Assembly (NCBI GenBank): GCA_902495085.1
Contig: CABUWA010000006.1
Coordinates: 1 to 31,894, forward strand
DNA from: an uncultured Collinsella sp.
GTDB lineage: Bacteria; Actinomycetota; Coriobacteriia; Coriobacteriales; Coriobacteriaceae
Length of the DNA: 31,894 nucleotides
Direction: 5' to 3'
Positions 1 to 7,414 of this stretch are shown piece after piece; within the stretch, counting starts at the first letter, position 1; each line of letters begins with the position of its first letter. The notes under the pieces are model-generated. The model was not told where the DNA came from and made no database searches. It saw nothing but the letters and a program-made list of their open reading frames with translations. The translations under genes were made by a program, and so were the position numbers.

Positions 1-383
1 AGCTCCTTTACGCGACGGCGGAACTCCTTGCCCTTCATCTCCAGGCCGGGGCGGCCGGCGATGCTGGCGCGCAAAAAGCTCGACAGCGGCACGCCCGGGA
101 TCTCGACCGGGGCCTGGAAACTCAAGAACAGGCCGGCGCGCGAACGCTTGTCGGTGGTGAGCTCGGTGATGTCCTGGCCGTCAAAGACAATGCGGCCTTC
201 CTGCACGGTGTAGACGGGGTCGCCCATGACCAGGTGGCCGAGGGTGGACTTGCCGGCGCCGTTGGGACCCATCAACACGTGGGTCTCGCCGGCGGCGACG
301 TTGAGGTTGACGTTGTGGAGGATGGCCTTCTCGTCCACGGAGGCGGTCAGACCTTCGATGGAAAGCAGCGGATTTGCGCTCAT
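1..383 (-). CDS. sufC: Fe-S cluster assembly ATPase SufC (5' part)
   Basis: SufC is the ABC-type ATPase of the SufBCD scaffold, which assembles Fe-S clusters in the cytoplasm. The first 127 codons are visible and the gene runs off the left edge. The frame opens MSANPLLSIEGLTASVDEKA, has a perfect Walker A (GPNGAGKST, residues 39-47), and continues with the SufC-typical GDPVYTVQEGRIVFDGQDIT and LFLSFQAPVEIPGVPL (Q-loop region). The start is the CAT at 381-383, preceded on the minus strand by a GAGAGGGA ribosome site. It is transcribed away from the Rrf2 regulator at 608, the usual suf arrangement in Gram-positives. The rest of the suf operon should lie to the left. The identification is firm. 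Confidence 0.95.
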   Translation of the reverse strand, partial: MSANPLLSIEGLTASVDEKAILHNVNLNVAAGETHVLMGPNGAGKSTLGHLVMGDPVYTVQEGRIVFDGQDITELTTDKRSRAGLFLSFQAPVEIPGVPLSSFLRASIAGRPGLEMKGKEFRRRVKE

Positions 384-402
384 GCTGTCCCTCTCTGTAT
401 AT

Positions 403-422
403 GGTGTACTCATAGGTGTACT
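403..422. repeat. Direct repeat GGTGTACT, 12-bp period, in sufC leader
   Basis: GGTGTACT occurs at 403-410 and again at 415-422, between the predicted sufC promoter and the sufC start. The two copies are 12 bp apart, start to start. This could be a second regulator site or chance; nothing else supports a role. Confidence 0.3.
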
Positions 423-447
423 AAACCCTAGGAATCTTCTCGGAATA

Positions 448-475
448 AAGTTACTATGGGTTCGGCGTTAGTCAA
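448..475 (-). promoter_or_regulatory. Predicted sufC promoter
   Basis: On the minus strand there is a -35-like TTGACT (470-475), a 16-bp spacer, and a -10-like TAACTT (448-453), about 65 bp upstream of the sufC start. The two palindromic operators lie 38 bp and more upstream of the -35. Prediction from motif only. Confidence 0.4.
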
Positions 476-512
476 GGGAAAACCCGACTAATCCACTCGA
501 CTTTTCAAATTC

Positions 513-543
513 TGGGACAAAATAACCTGTTGTGTTTGTCCCA
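513..543. promoter_or_regulatory. Palindromic operator 1 (probable Rrf2 site)
   Basis: Perfect 9-bp arms TGGGACAAA (513-521) and TTTGTCCCA (535-543) flank a 13-bp centre. The site resembles operator 2 at 24 of 31 positions and lies between sufC and the Rrf2 gene, so autoregulation plus suf control is the simplest reading. Confidence 0.7.
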
Positions 544-556
544 CTTACTTTAAATT

Positions 557-587
557 TGGGACAAACAAACCTGGTTATGTTGTCCCA
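557..587. promoter_or_regulatory. Palindromic operator 2 (probable Rrf2 site)
   Basis: Perfect 8-bp arms TGGGACAA (557-564) and TTGTCCCA (580-587), total length 31 bp as in operator 1. The centres of the two sites are 44 bp apart, about four helical turns, which would place two dimers on the same DNA face. The site ends 20 bp before the regulator's start codon, so a bound protein would block its own transcription. Confidence 0.7.
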
Positions 588-607
588 GATGCGATGGGAG
601 GGTAGGT

Positions 608-1039
608 ATGCTCATTTCTTCCAAAGGCCGCTATGCCCTCCGGCTAATGATCTATATCGCGGCGCTGGGCGACGCCGAGGGCAAGATTGCCCTGCGCGAG
701 GTCGCTGACCGCGAGCGTATCTCGCAAAAGTATTTGGAGCAGCTGGTGCGTCCGCTTATGAAGGCGGGCCTGCTTAAGAGCGTGCGCGGCAAGGGCGGCG
801 GCTACATGATGGCCAAGGACCCGGCCGAGGTGCGTGCTGGCGACATCCTGCGCGCCGTCGAGGGCAGCACGGCTCCAGTGGCGTGCGACGGCATCGACAA
901 CAGCTGCACTCGCAGCGATCTTTGCTCGACCGTCAAGTTCTGGCGCGGTCTGGACGACGTAATCGAAAAGTACGTCGACGGTGTGACGTTGGCCGACCTA
1001 GCCGCCGTCCCCGAAATCAACTTTGACATTAAGCTGTAG
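608..1039 (+). CDS. Rrf2-family Fe-S-sensing transcriptional regulator
   Basis: A 143-residue Rrf2 protein, the usual family length. Residues 1-60 form the winged helix (MLISSKGRYALRLMIYIA, then REVADRERISQKYLEQLV and the wing VRGKGGGYMMA). Three cysteines, C93, C100 and C106 (spacing C-X6-C-X5-C), match the cluster-binding trio of IscR/NsrR-type members, so it probably senses Fe-S status. It is divergent from sufC, and two matching 31-bp palindromes sit between them. It is therefore probably the suf regulator and autoregulated. ATG at 608 follows GGGAGGGTAGGT. Family certain; the target genes are inferred from position. Confidence 0.9.
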   Translation: MLISSKGRYALRLMIYIAALGDAEGKIALREVADRERISQKYLEQLVRPLMKAGLLKSVRGKGGGYMMAKDPAEVRAGDILRAVEGSTAPVACDGIDNSCTRSDLCSTVKFWRGLDDVIEKYVDGVTLADLAAVPEINFDIKL

Positions 1040-1178
1040 GTTGAGCACAATTCCTTAAGATTTCGCGGAGGGTTGTTGCCGTTTACCGAGGGGTTGTTGT
1101 GTAACAACGGGCGAGCTGCAATACTTATTTTTATCTTTGCAAACTGAACTTTAACTACACCAATGCAGGGAGGATCTT

Positions 1179-2957
1179 ATGCAGCCCAAGCATTCTGCTA
1201 TTGTCGCGGGCCTGACGCTGGCGCTTTCGTTTGGCGCCGTTTCCGCGCCGGCACCCGCCGCTGCCGAGGAGCCCATGCCGGGCGTTGCCTCGGATGCCAC
1301 CGATATCGATAAGGGTCTCTACACCCAGCAGTCCTTCTCGGGCGTGCTGAGGTCGGTCCAGGGCGTTTCGTTTGTCAACGTGACTCCCGAGATGAAGTAC
1401 TTCACCAAATATGAGAGCCATGGCAACTATAACCAGGGCTTTTCGTATGGTGACGGCTACAACGCGCTGGGCTATTACCAGTTCGACCGTCGTTGGTCGC
1501 TCATTCCGTTTATGAAGCAGGTCTACAACTACGATTCTGCCAAGTACGACATGCTCAAGGATGCGATTGATCGCGGCAGCGAGATTTCCACTGCGAGCAA
1601 TGCCATGTACGAGAACGGCCGGCTTACCGAGTTGGGCCATATCGCTCAGGATGCCTTCCAAGGTGCGTACAACACCGATCCTGTTGAGTTCTCAGCACTT
1701 CAAGATGCCTATGCGTACAACTCGTACTATGCGGTGACCGAGGCGTGGCTCAAGAGCGGCCTGGGTATTGATATTTCGGGTCGCGCCGATTGCGTCAAGG
1801 GCATGGTGTGGAGCATTACCAACATGTGCGGCACTGGTGGCTGCAGGGACTTTTTCCGCTGGGCGAATCTTTCCAACGATATGTCCGACCGCGAGTTTGT
1901 GACGGCGCTCTCCAATAGCGTGGTCAACAATGTCGCCACCAAGTTTTCAAGTCAGCCCCAGTATCATGAGGGCTGGAAGAATCGTTATAAGAATGAGCTG
2001 AAGGACTGCTTGGTTTTTATCGCCGAGAATGAGGCTGCCGCTGCGACGCCCGTGCAGCCCGAGCCTGCGCCGGCGCCCTCGCCGACACCTGATTCGAATG
2101 ACGACTCGAGTGACGATGCCAACGATGACAGGATGGATGCGCCCTCGACCGATGCTGACGGTAATGGTTCTGCTGGTGGTGCCACCAACGACGGCTCTAC
2201 CTCGAACGGCTCCGATTCGAACGGCTCTGCTGCGGGCGATTCGTCTTCAAGCTCTGCCGGCAATACGGACAGCGCCGCTTCTGGTTCGACCGACGCTGGC
2301 ACCTCTGGCTCTTCTACCGGCTCGAGCGATTCGTCCGTTGACACCGGCTCTAACAACGGCTCCGGCTCTGACGCAACCCCTGATTCCGATGCTTCCAAGG
2401 GCGACTTGAATAAGGCGCCGGACGCTCCCGTTGCTTCGCCGGACAAGAAGCCCTCTTTCTCCGTGCAGCTTGGTTCTACGCTGGGCTCTTCGCTGATGGC
2501 TGGCGTCAATAACGGCTCGACCCAGAACAAGGACAACTCTGATCAGGTTTCCACGGAAAAGACCGAGGCCGCAAAGGGCGACTCCAAGGACAAGGCTTCC
2601 GAGAAGAACGAATCTGATAAGGGTTCTAGCTCTGAGGAGAAGGACGACAAATCCGCTCAGAAGAAGGACGAGAGCAAGACCGAGGGCGAAAAGAAACAGC
2701 CCGAAGACGACGACAAGAGCGGTGCTGACAACCAGGTCCAAGAGCAAAATGACTCCAAAACGGTGACCACCACGACCACGACGGCCACAACGACCAAGTC
2801 CTCGGGCGGCAACATGCCCAAGACGGGCGATCTGATTGTGATGGCGAGCCTTGCCAGTGCAAGCTTGGCCACACTGGGCGCTACGTCCATTGTGAGTGGT
2901 AAGCATAAACTTGATCAGCAGAAGAAGGCTTCTGGGGAGGACGGCTCGGAGGAGTAG
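1179..2957 (+). CDS. Sortase-anchored secreted protein with lysozyme-like domain
   Basis: A 592-residue surface protein. Residues 1-29 are a signal peptide ending in an AAA run. Residues about 65-290 form a globular domain whose motif KYESHGNY (E79) followed by ALGYYQFDRRWSL resembles lysozyme/transglycosylase-like hydrolase folds, where the first Glu is catalytic. That reading is tentative. Residues about 295-470 are a Ser/Asp/Gly-rich spacer, and about 470-530 a highly charged Lys/Glu stretch, probably spanning the wall. The C-terminus has an LPXTG variant, MPKTG (546-550), then a hydrophobic segment and a Lys-containing tail, so it is predicted to be linked to peptidoglycan by sortase. ATG at 1179 follows GGGAGG. 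A terminator follows, so it is probably a single-gene unit. Confidence 0.8.
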   Translation: MQPKHSAIVAGLTLALSFGAVSAPAPAAAEEPMPGVASDATDIDKGLYTQQSFSGVLRSVQGVSFVNVTPEMKYFTKYESHGNYNQGFSYGDGYNALGYYQFDRRWSLIPFMKQVYNYDSAKYDMLKDAIDRGSEISTASNAMYENGRLTELGHIAQDAFQGAYNTDPVEFSALQDAYAYNSYYAVTEAWLKSGLGIDISGRADCVKGMVWSITNMCGTGGCRDFFRWANLSNDMSDREFVTALSNSVVNNVATKFSSQPQYHEGWKNRYKNELKDCLVFIAENEAAAATPVQPEPAPAPSPTPDSNDDSSDDANDDRMDAPSTDADGNGSAGGATNDGSTSNGSDSNGSAAGDSSSSSAGNTDSAASGSTDAGTSGSSTGSSDSSVDTGSNNGSGSDATPDSDASKGDLNKAPDAPVASPDKKPSFSVQLGSTLGSSLMAGVNNGSTQNKDNSDQVSTEKTEAAKGDSKDKASEKNESDKGSSSEEKDDKSAQKKDESKTEGEKKQPEDDDKSGADNQVQEQNDSKTVTTTTTTATTTKSSGGNMPKTGDLIVMASLASASLATLGATSIVSGKHKLDQQKKASGEDGSEE

Positions 2958-2989
2958 CCTCTCGGTTGCCAGATAACTAAAGAGTTGGG

Positions 2990-3026
2990 ACGGGGTCCGG
3001 TGCGAATGCATCGGGCCCCGTTTTGT
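2990..3026 (+). terminator. Rho-independent terminator
   Basis: A 10-bp stem, ACGGGGTCCG (2990-2999) with CGGGCCCCGT (3012-3021, one G-T pair), followed by a T-rich run. It lies 33 bp after the sortase-anchored protein gene. Confidence 0.85.
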
Positions 3027-3159
3027 TGTGCAACGATTAGTTGTGCCCCCTCACACCTCTTGTTGCTACCGTTGCCCGATATGTTTGCACGGCGACATCG
3101 GTACGCGCGAGGTGGTCATTACAATTGGCATCGTGTTGCGATTTAGGGGGAACGTTTTG

Positions 3160-4956
3160 GTGTCTGAACAGGCAAATAATGGTTGTGCTGCCGGCTTTGG
3201 CGTGCGTTTGATCGGCCGTGCCGACGATGCGGCTTTGCCCATTGGCATGCACGGCTATGCGGAGGCTCTTGGTTGCTGCACGCTGGTCGACAAGACCATG
3301 TTTATTGCCGATGTGTTGGACTGCGACGCGTCCGTTGTGGTGTGCTGTCGACCCGAGGGTTTTGGCAAGAGCATGAACTTGTCGATGCTCAGGGCTTTTC
3401 TGGAGCGTCCCGCGGTCGGTCGCGCCGGTCGGAGCTCGTTTGCCGATACTCAGATTTGGTATGCGGACGGCGGGCGTTATCGGGATGAGTACGCTTGCTA
3501 TCCGGTGATATCGCTGGACTTTTCTGGCGCTGCGAGGCGTGGCGCCGCCATTGCCGACGTCGTGCGCGATGCCCTTTCGGGCGAGTGCGCTCGCTTGCTG
3601 GCGCTTTTGGAGGCTCCGGATTTAGCTCGAGATAAGGTGCGTCACATCGAACGTGTCGCGCGTGGCGTGGCGAGCGCGGACGAGGTTGACTCGGTGCTCG
3701 GTGTGCTCATAGAGCTGCTGGAGATTGCCTGCGATGAGCAGGTTGTATTGCTCGTTGATGGGTACGATGCGGCATGGCTGGGCCGTGCAAGCGCGAGGGG
3801 CGCTTCCGGTGCTGATCCGGCAGGGCTATTCGATCGCGTGCTGTTCGACGCCATTGCCATTGCGCGCGATTCGTTGCGGCTGACGTGTCTGATGGGGGAG
3901 TGTCCCGGTCCTGCCGAAGCGGCGCTTTCTTTGCACTGCTGCTCGTATTGTCTGACGACGCCGCTTTCGACCTGGTGTGACCGTTGGTTCGGCTTTTCGG
4001 ATGCCGAGGTCCAGGCTCTGTTGAATCATGCTGGGCGCGAGGAATACCTAGATGATGCGCGTGAATGGCTCGAGGGATATCGGTTTGGCAGGGCCTATTG
4101 CTCGAGTCCAGCGCGTGTGATCGGTTTTCTGGGCCGAGGCTGCACGGCGCCTGTGCGCGCCGATCTGTATGGGTATGCGGATTGCCTGAGTAGGGTAGTT
4201 GCCAGGTGGAATCTCGACCGCCTTTCGGTCTTGTTCGATTTGCTCGAGGCCCATGGGTGCGTTGAGGTCCCGCTTTGTTTGGGCGCTGCGGGGCTAGAGG
4301 CCTCGCCTGACGATGGCATGTGGACAGCGCTGTATCTGTCCGGTTTTCTCACGACGGATATGGCTGAGGAGCCAGAGCATGGCGATCGCCTCCGTGCTTT
4401 GCGATTGCCCAATAACGAGCTTCGCCAGGCCTTGCGTCTAGTGATTATCGAGTGGTTTGAGTGTGCTGCCGAAGACATTCGAGACGTCGATGCGTTTCGC
4501 GACGGGTTGTGCCGTGGGGACGAGGATGCGGTGAGGCGGGCGCTAAGCCGCATCCTGGGAGATGCGGGAATCGGTGAGACCGACCCAGATGCGCCGCTTC
4601 CATATCATCTGCTCTTGCAGGGGCTCTGCTTTGGCTTGCCAGGCTATGCCAATCCTGCCTCGAGGCGAAAGTGTGGCGCGGGTCGCTGGGACATCCAGGT
4701 TTTCCCTACGGGTGCTGTGTTCGACGTAGCAGACACGATTGGCATGCTGGACGAGCGCCCGCTGATAACGATTAACTTGATGTATGACCCCGATGTGGAT
4801 GCGCTGGGCCTGGAATTGCTGGCCGTGCAGTCGCTACTCGACATAGAGCGCGGCGGCATCGACGAAATCCGTGTACCGCGCCCCGGCGTGGGTCGCATGC
4901 GCTGGGGGTTTGGGTTTGATGGGCAGCATGTGGCTACGGTGTGCCAGCGGCTTTAA
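3160..4956 (+). CDS. AAA-ATPase_like / PD-(D/E)XK-type protein, degenerate
   Basis: A 598-residue protein of the family pairing an N-terminal AAA-ATPase_like domain with a C-terminal PD-(D/E)XK nuclease-like domain (PF09820/PF08011 type), common in gut bacteria and of unknown role. The signature VDKTMFIADVL is followed by the P-loop RPEGFGKS (G67-S71; usual form RPRRFGKT). The Walker B is VVLLVDGYDAAW, where the usual DEYD has become D200-G-Y-D, losing the catalytic Glu. The C-terminal domain keeps GRWDIQV, but the usual E-x-K strand reads LITINLMYD. ATPase and nuclease activity may therefore both be lost. I chose GTG at 3160 (AGGGGGAA eight bases before); an in-frame GTG at 3028 would start inside the terminator tail. 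It overlaps the convergent glycosyltransferase by 23 bp. Confidence 0.75.
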   Translation: MSEQANNGCAAGFGVRLIGRADDAALPIGMHGYAEALGCCTLVDKTMFIADVLDCDASVVVCCRPEGFGKSMNLSMLRAFLERPAVGRAGRSSFADTQIWYADGGRYRDEYACYPVISLDFSGAARRGAAIADVVRDALSGECARLLALLEAPDLARDKVRHIERVARGVASADEVDSVLGVLIELLEIACDEQVVLLVDGYDAAWLGRASARGASGADPAGLFDRVLFDAIAIARDSLRLTCLMGECPGPAEAALSLHCCSYCLTTPLSTWCDRWFGFSDAEVQALLNHAGREEYLDDAREWLEGYRFGRAYCSSPARVIGFLGRGCTAPVRADLYGYADCLSRVVARWNLDRLSVLFDLLEAHGCVEVPLCLGAAGLEASPDDGMWTALYLSGFLTTDMAEEPEHGDRLRALRLPNNELRQALRLVIIEWFECAAEDIRDVDAFRDGLCRGDEDAVRRALSRILGDAGIGETDPDAPLPYHLLLQGLCFGLPGYANPASRRKCGAGRWDIQVFPTGAVFDVADTIGMLDERPLITINLMYDPDVDALGLELLAVQSLLDIERGGIDEIRVPRPGVGRMRWGFGFDGQHVATVCQRL

Positions 4957-6001
4957 GCGCTGAGGTGTTTCCGGCTTCCGTTACCTTGGTGGCCTTCATG
5001 GGCGGCATGGGCTTCCAGTTGGGATCCTTAACGATCTTGCGGGCGTCCTTCATGCCACGGCGCAGCGCCGGAATGCCGGTCTTAAAGCACTTGTCAACGG
5101 CAGCCAAGCGAATGAATTCCTTGCAGAAGGTCGCGGCGTTGCCCAGACGGAACAGCACAGGGTGGTAGTCGCCGTAGATCTGCATGTAGCGTGCCAGATA
5201 ACCGCGGTTGCGCATGATGTAGTAACGGTTGGTGTCGCTCGTGGAGTTGAGCTGGCGCTTGCCGGCGATATCCCAGTTAGAGACGGCGCGGGCGCGCTTG
5301 AGCACCACGTCGGCGACCACGGCGGCGGGGAAGTGTTGGCTGGCTACGTAGCCGTAGCAGGCATCGTCACCGTAGATAAAGAAGCGCGCGTCAGGCAGGC
5401 CAATCTTGTCGACCACGCGGCGCGAGAACATGCCGCCCTCAAAGCACAGCTGGTTCATGGCGCGATAGCCCTCGGGGCCTAAGTCCCACTTGGCGACGGG
5501 GTTAGGGATGCCGAGCGAAAGGATGAGCTGGTACTGCCAAAAGAAGGCGCCGCCGTCAAAGTCCAGGCGCGAACCTTGGATGACGTCGTAGCGGTCGGTC
5601 CACTTGGCCAAGCGTTCGATGCCTTCGGGGATGACGAGCACGTCGTCGTCCATCACCCAGAACCACTGAGCGCCCAGGTCGTAGGCGCACTTGGTGCCGG
5701 CGGAGAAGCCGCCCGCACCGCCGCCGTTTTCGAGCTGCGGGGCGTAGATGACACGGTCGGTGCTGCCCTGCGCGTCGGGCTGCTCGGTGTCGATGCCCCA
5801 CAGGTTGGCCAGGCGCTCGTTGAATGCGATGCACATGGCCTCGGTCTCGCGCGAATTCTCGTTATCGACAATCACGATGCGCCATGGCGTTGCCGTGAGC
5901 TCGGTCATGGAGTCGAACAAGTTGGCCAGGAGTTCCTGGCGCTTGTACGTAACGACGACGATGGCGAGCTTGTCGATGGGAGCGGGAAGGGTTGAAGGCA
6001 T
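4934..6001 (-). CDS. GT2 glycosyltransferase, galactofuranosyl/rhamnosyl-like
   Basis: A 355-residue cytosolic glycosyltransferase of family 2 (GT-A fold). It has the nucleotide-sugar start KLAIVVVTYKR, the ENGGGAGGFSAG motif and the WFWVMDDDV metal-binding DDD typical of galactofuranosyl- and rhamnosyl-transferases of the GlfT type, then GMFSRRVVDKIGLPD and FIYGDDACYGY. It probably adds one sugar to a surface glycan. The start at 5999-6001 has a GAAAGGAT ribosome site; a longer frame reaching 6136 has no family-like residues. It shares strand with the acyltransferase gene upstream but is 170 bp away and may have its own promoter. Acceptor and sugar cannot be read from sequence. Confidence 0.85.
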   Translation of the reverse strand: MPSTLPAPIDKLAIVVVTYKRQELLANLFDSMTELTATPWRIVIVDNENSRETEAMCIAFNERLANLWGIDTEQPDAQGSTDRVIYAPQLENGGGAGGFSAGTKCAYDLGAQWFWVMDDDVLVIPEGIERLAKWTDRYDVIQGSRLDFDGGAFFWQYQLILSLGIPNPVAKWDLGPEGYRAMNQLCFEGGMFSRRVVDKIGLPDARFFIYGDDACYGYVASQHFPAAVVADVVLKRARAVSNWDIAGKRQLNSTSDTNRYYIMRNRGYLARYMQIYGDYHPVLFRLGNAATFCKEFIRLAAVDKCFKTGIPALRRGMKDARKIVKDPNWKPMPPMKATKVTEAGNTSALKAAGTP

Positions 6002-6076
6002 GGGGCAATATATCCTTTCACGCGCGGCGGGCGAGTGCAGCGCGGAAGCTATCGAATACGTCCTTGGGACTGTCCT

Positions 6077-6107
6077 ATTGTAAAGGCTCGGCGCACCTTG
6101 ACGGCAA
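6077..6107 (-). promoter_or_regulatory. Possible promoter for GT2 gene
   Basis: Minus-strand TTGCCG (6102-6107), a long 19-bp spacer, then a good -10 TACAAT (6077-6082), about 76 bp before the start codon. The spacer is longer than optimal. Confidence 0.35.
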
Positions 6108-6171
6108 GCTTTGAATAAAACGCAGGAACCTGCCACGGCTGTAGCGGCTTTAGGGTCTGACGGCAGCGTGT

Positions 6172-7302
6172 CTATTGCCGCTTGGGCTTGCGAGCGATAA
6201 GGCTTCTAGCTGCGTCGATGGTGAGAAGCGTCAGGGCAAAGACGATGCTAATGACGGTACCCGTGACGATACATATAACTGCCGGGCTGTTTTGGCTGAC
6301 CAGTTTGTTTGCGAGCAACGTATTGAAGACGGGACGCCACAGGCTACTGGTGAGCGACTGCATCACATAGAAACCGAGCGTGGCGGTCGATAAGGTGACG
6401 ATGGCACCTGCAGTCCGCGGATTGTCTGAGGCACTGCGTCGGGTTGCCGCAAAGAGCAAGGAGGCGGCAGCGAGAGCAAACGAGACCAGCGAGGTCGATT
6501 TGTAGGAGAGGGTTGCCATCGCCGTGAGGTTGCCGGTGAAGGAGAGCTCGCCTTCCAGGATGGTGACGAATGCCAAAACCGCTGCGAGCGACCGCGTGCC
6601 TAAGGCGCCCGCCCTGTCCGAATCCATGGCGTCGGTTACGTCGCGGAGCAGCCCGCCGATCAAAAACGCGATTACGTACGTGGCGGCGCTCATGAACTTT
6701 TGGAGCCAAGAAAACTCGCCGGCGCTTGTCGCACTCATAGCGGCTAAATTCCCGTTAACAACAAATGCGAGGATGCCAACGGCGATGACCGTCGTCTTGT
6801 AGGTTTTCTGGGGGAGTCGACTCTTAGCCAGTCCAAACCATGTCGCCATGAAGACCGTGGCGGCATAGACCCAGATAAACTCAAGGCCTAGCGTGTACCA
6901 GTAGTGCGTATTGAGGGTAACATCGGGAATGGGTGAGACGACCGTGGACCACGCGAGCGCCACGAGGCAATAAAACGCAGTGGGCATAATGACCTTGCCA
7001 AGGCGCTGCGCCGTCCGTTGCATTTGCGACTTCCACGTTGCTCCACCGTCCCAAGCACGCGCGGCCGAAGCGATGAGAAAATAGCCCGAGATCATAAAGA
7101 AGACCTCGTTGGCCCAGCAGCCAAGCAAGTTAATAAAACCGAGCGCGCCGGAATAGGGGAATATCGCAAGTGGGGCATATTCCACGGCGCCGACGCAGAC
7201 GGCTTGGAAGGTCCACTGAAAGGTGTGGAACACCGCGATGCCGGCGACCGCGACCAAACGCAGCGCTTCGATGGGTATGTTGCGTGCGGCTTTGGGCTGC
7301 AT
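6172..7302 (-). CDS. Acyltransferase-3 family membrane protein
   Basis: A 376-residue integral membrane protein of the acyltransferase-3 (OafA-like) family, which O-acylates surface polysaccharides at the membrane. The N-terminus NIPIEALRLVAVAGIAVFHT carries the family's R and H (here in VFHT), followed by EVFFMISGYFLI, the second signature. About ten hydrophobic segments follow. ATG at 7302 is preceded by AAAGGA. It lies between glycosyltransferase genes, so its substrate is probably the same glycan. The acyl group is not predictable; acetyl is the usual one. Confidence 0.85.
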   Translation of the reverse strand: MQPKAARNIPIEALRLVAVAGIAVFHTFQWTFQAVCVGAVEYAPLAIFPYSGALGFINLLGCWANEVFFMISGYFLIASAARAWDGGATWKSQMQRTAQRLGKVIMPTAFYCLVALAWSTVVSPIPDVTLNTHYWYTLGLEFIWVYAATVFMATWFGLAKSRLPQKTYKTTVIAVGILAFVVNGNLAAMSATSAGEFSWLQKFMSAATYVIAFLIGGLLRDVTDAMDSDRAGALGTRSLAAVLAFVTILEGELSFTGNLTAMATLSYKSTSLVSFALAAASLLFAATRRSASDNPRTAGAIVTLSTATLGFYVMQSLTSSLWRPVFNTLLANKLVSQNSPAVICIVTGTVISIVFALTLLTIDAARSLIARKPKRQ

Positions 7303-7321
7303 GACGTCCTTTCTTATCGGT

Positions 7322-7350
7322 TTGCCTCTGCGAGCTCCATAGATTATATA
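7322..7350 (+). promoter_or_regulatory. Predicted promoter of the GT2 operon
   Basis: TTGCCT (7322-7327), a 17-bp spacer, then TATATA (7345-7350), 64 bp before the first glycosyltransferase start. Motif prediction with good spacing. Confidence 0.5.
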
Positions 7351-7414
7351 AACGCCCGCTAGCGCGCTGACCCTTTGATACCATGAAACGACAGGTATTT
7401 CCTAAGGAGCACAT

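Noticed and set aside
1985..3011. Long minus-strand frames opposite the Ser/Asp and Lys/Glu region of the sortase-anchored protein
   Set aside because: Low-complexity antisense of repeated Ser/Gly/Asp codons, without start context.
3028..3159. Longer N-terminus of the AAA-ATPase_like protein from GTG 3028
   Set aside because: It would start just after the terminator stem, has no ribosome site, and the added residues are not family-like.
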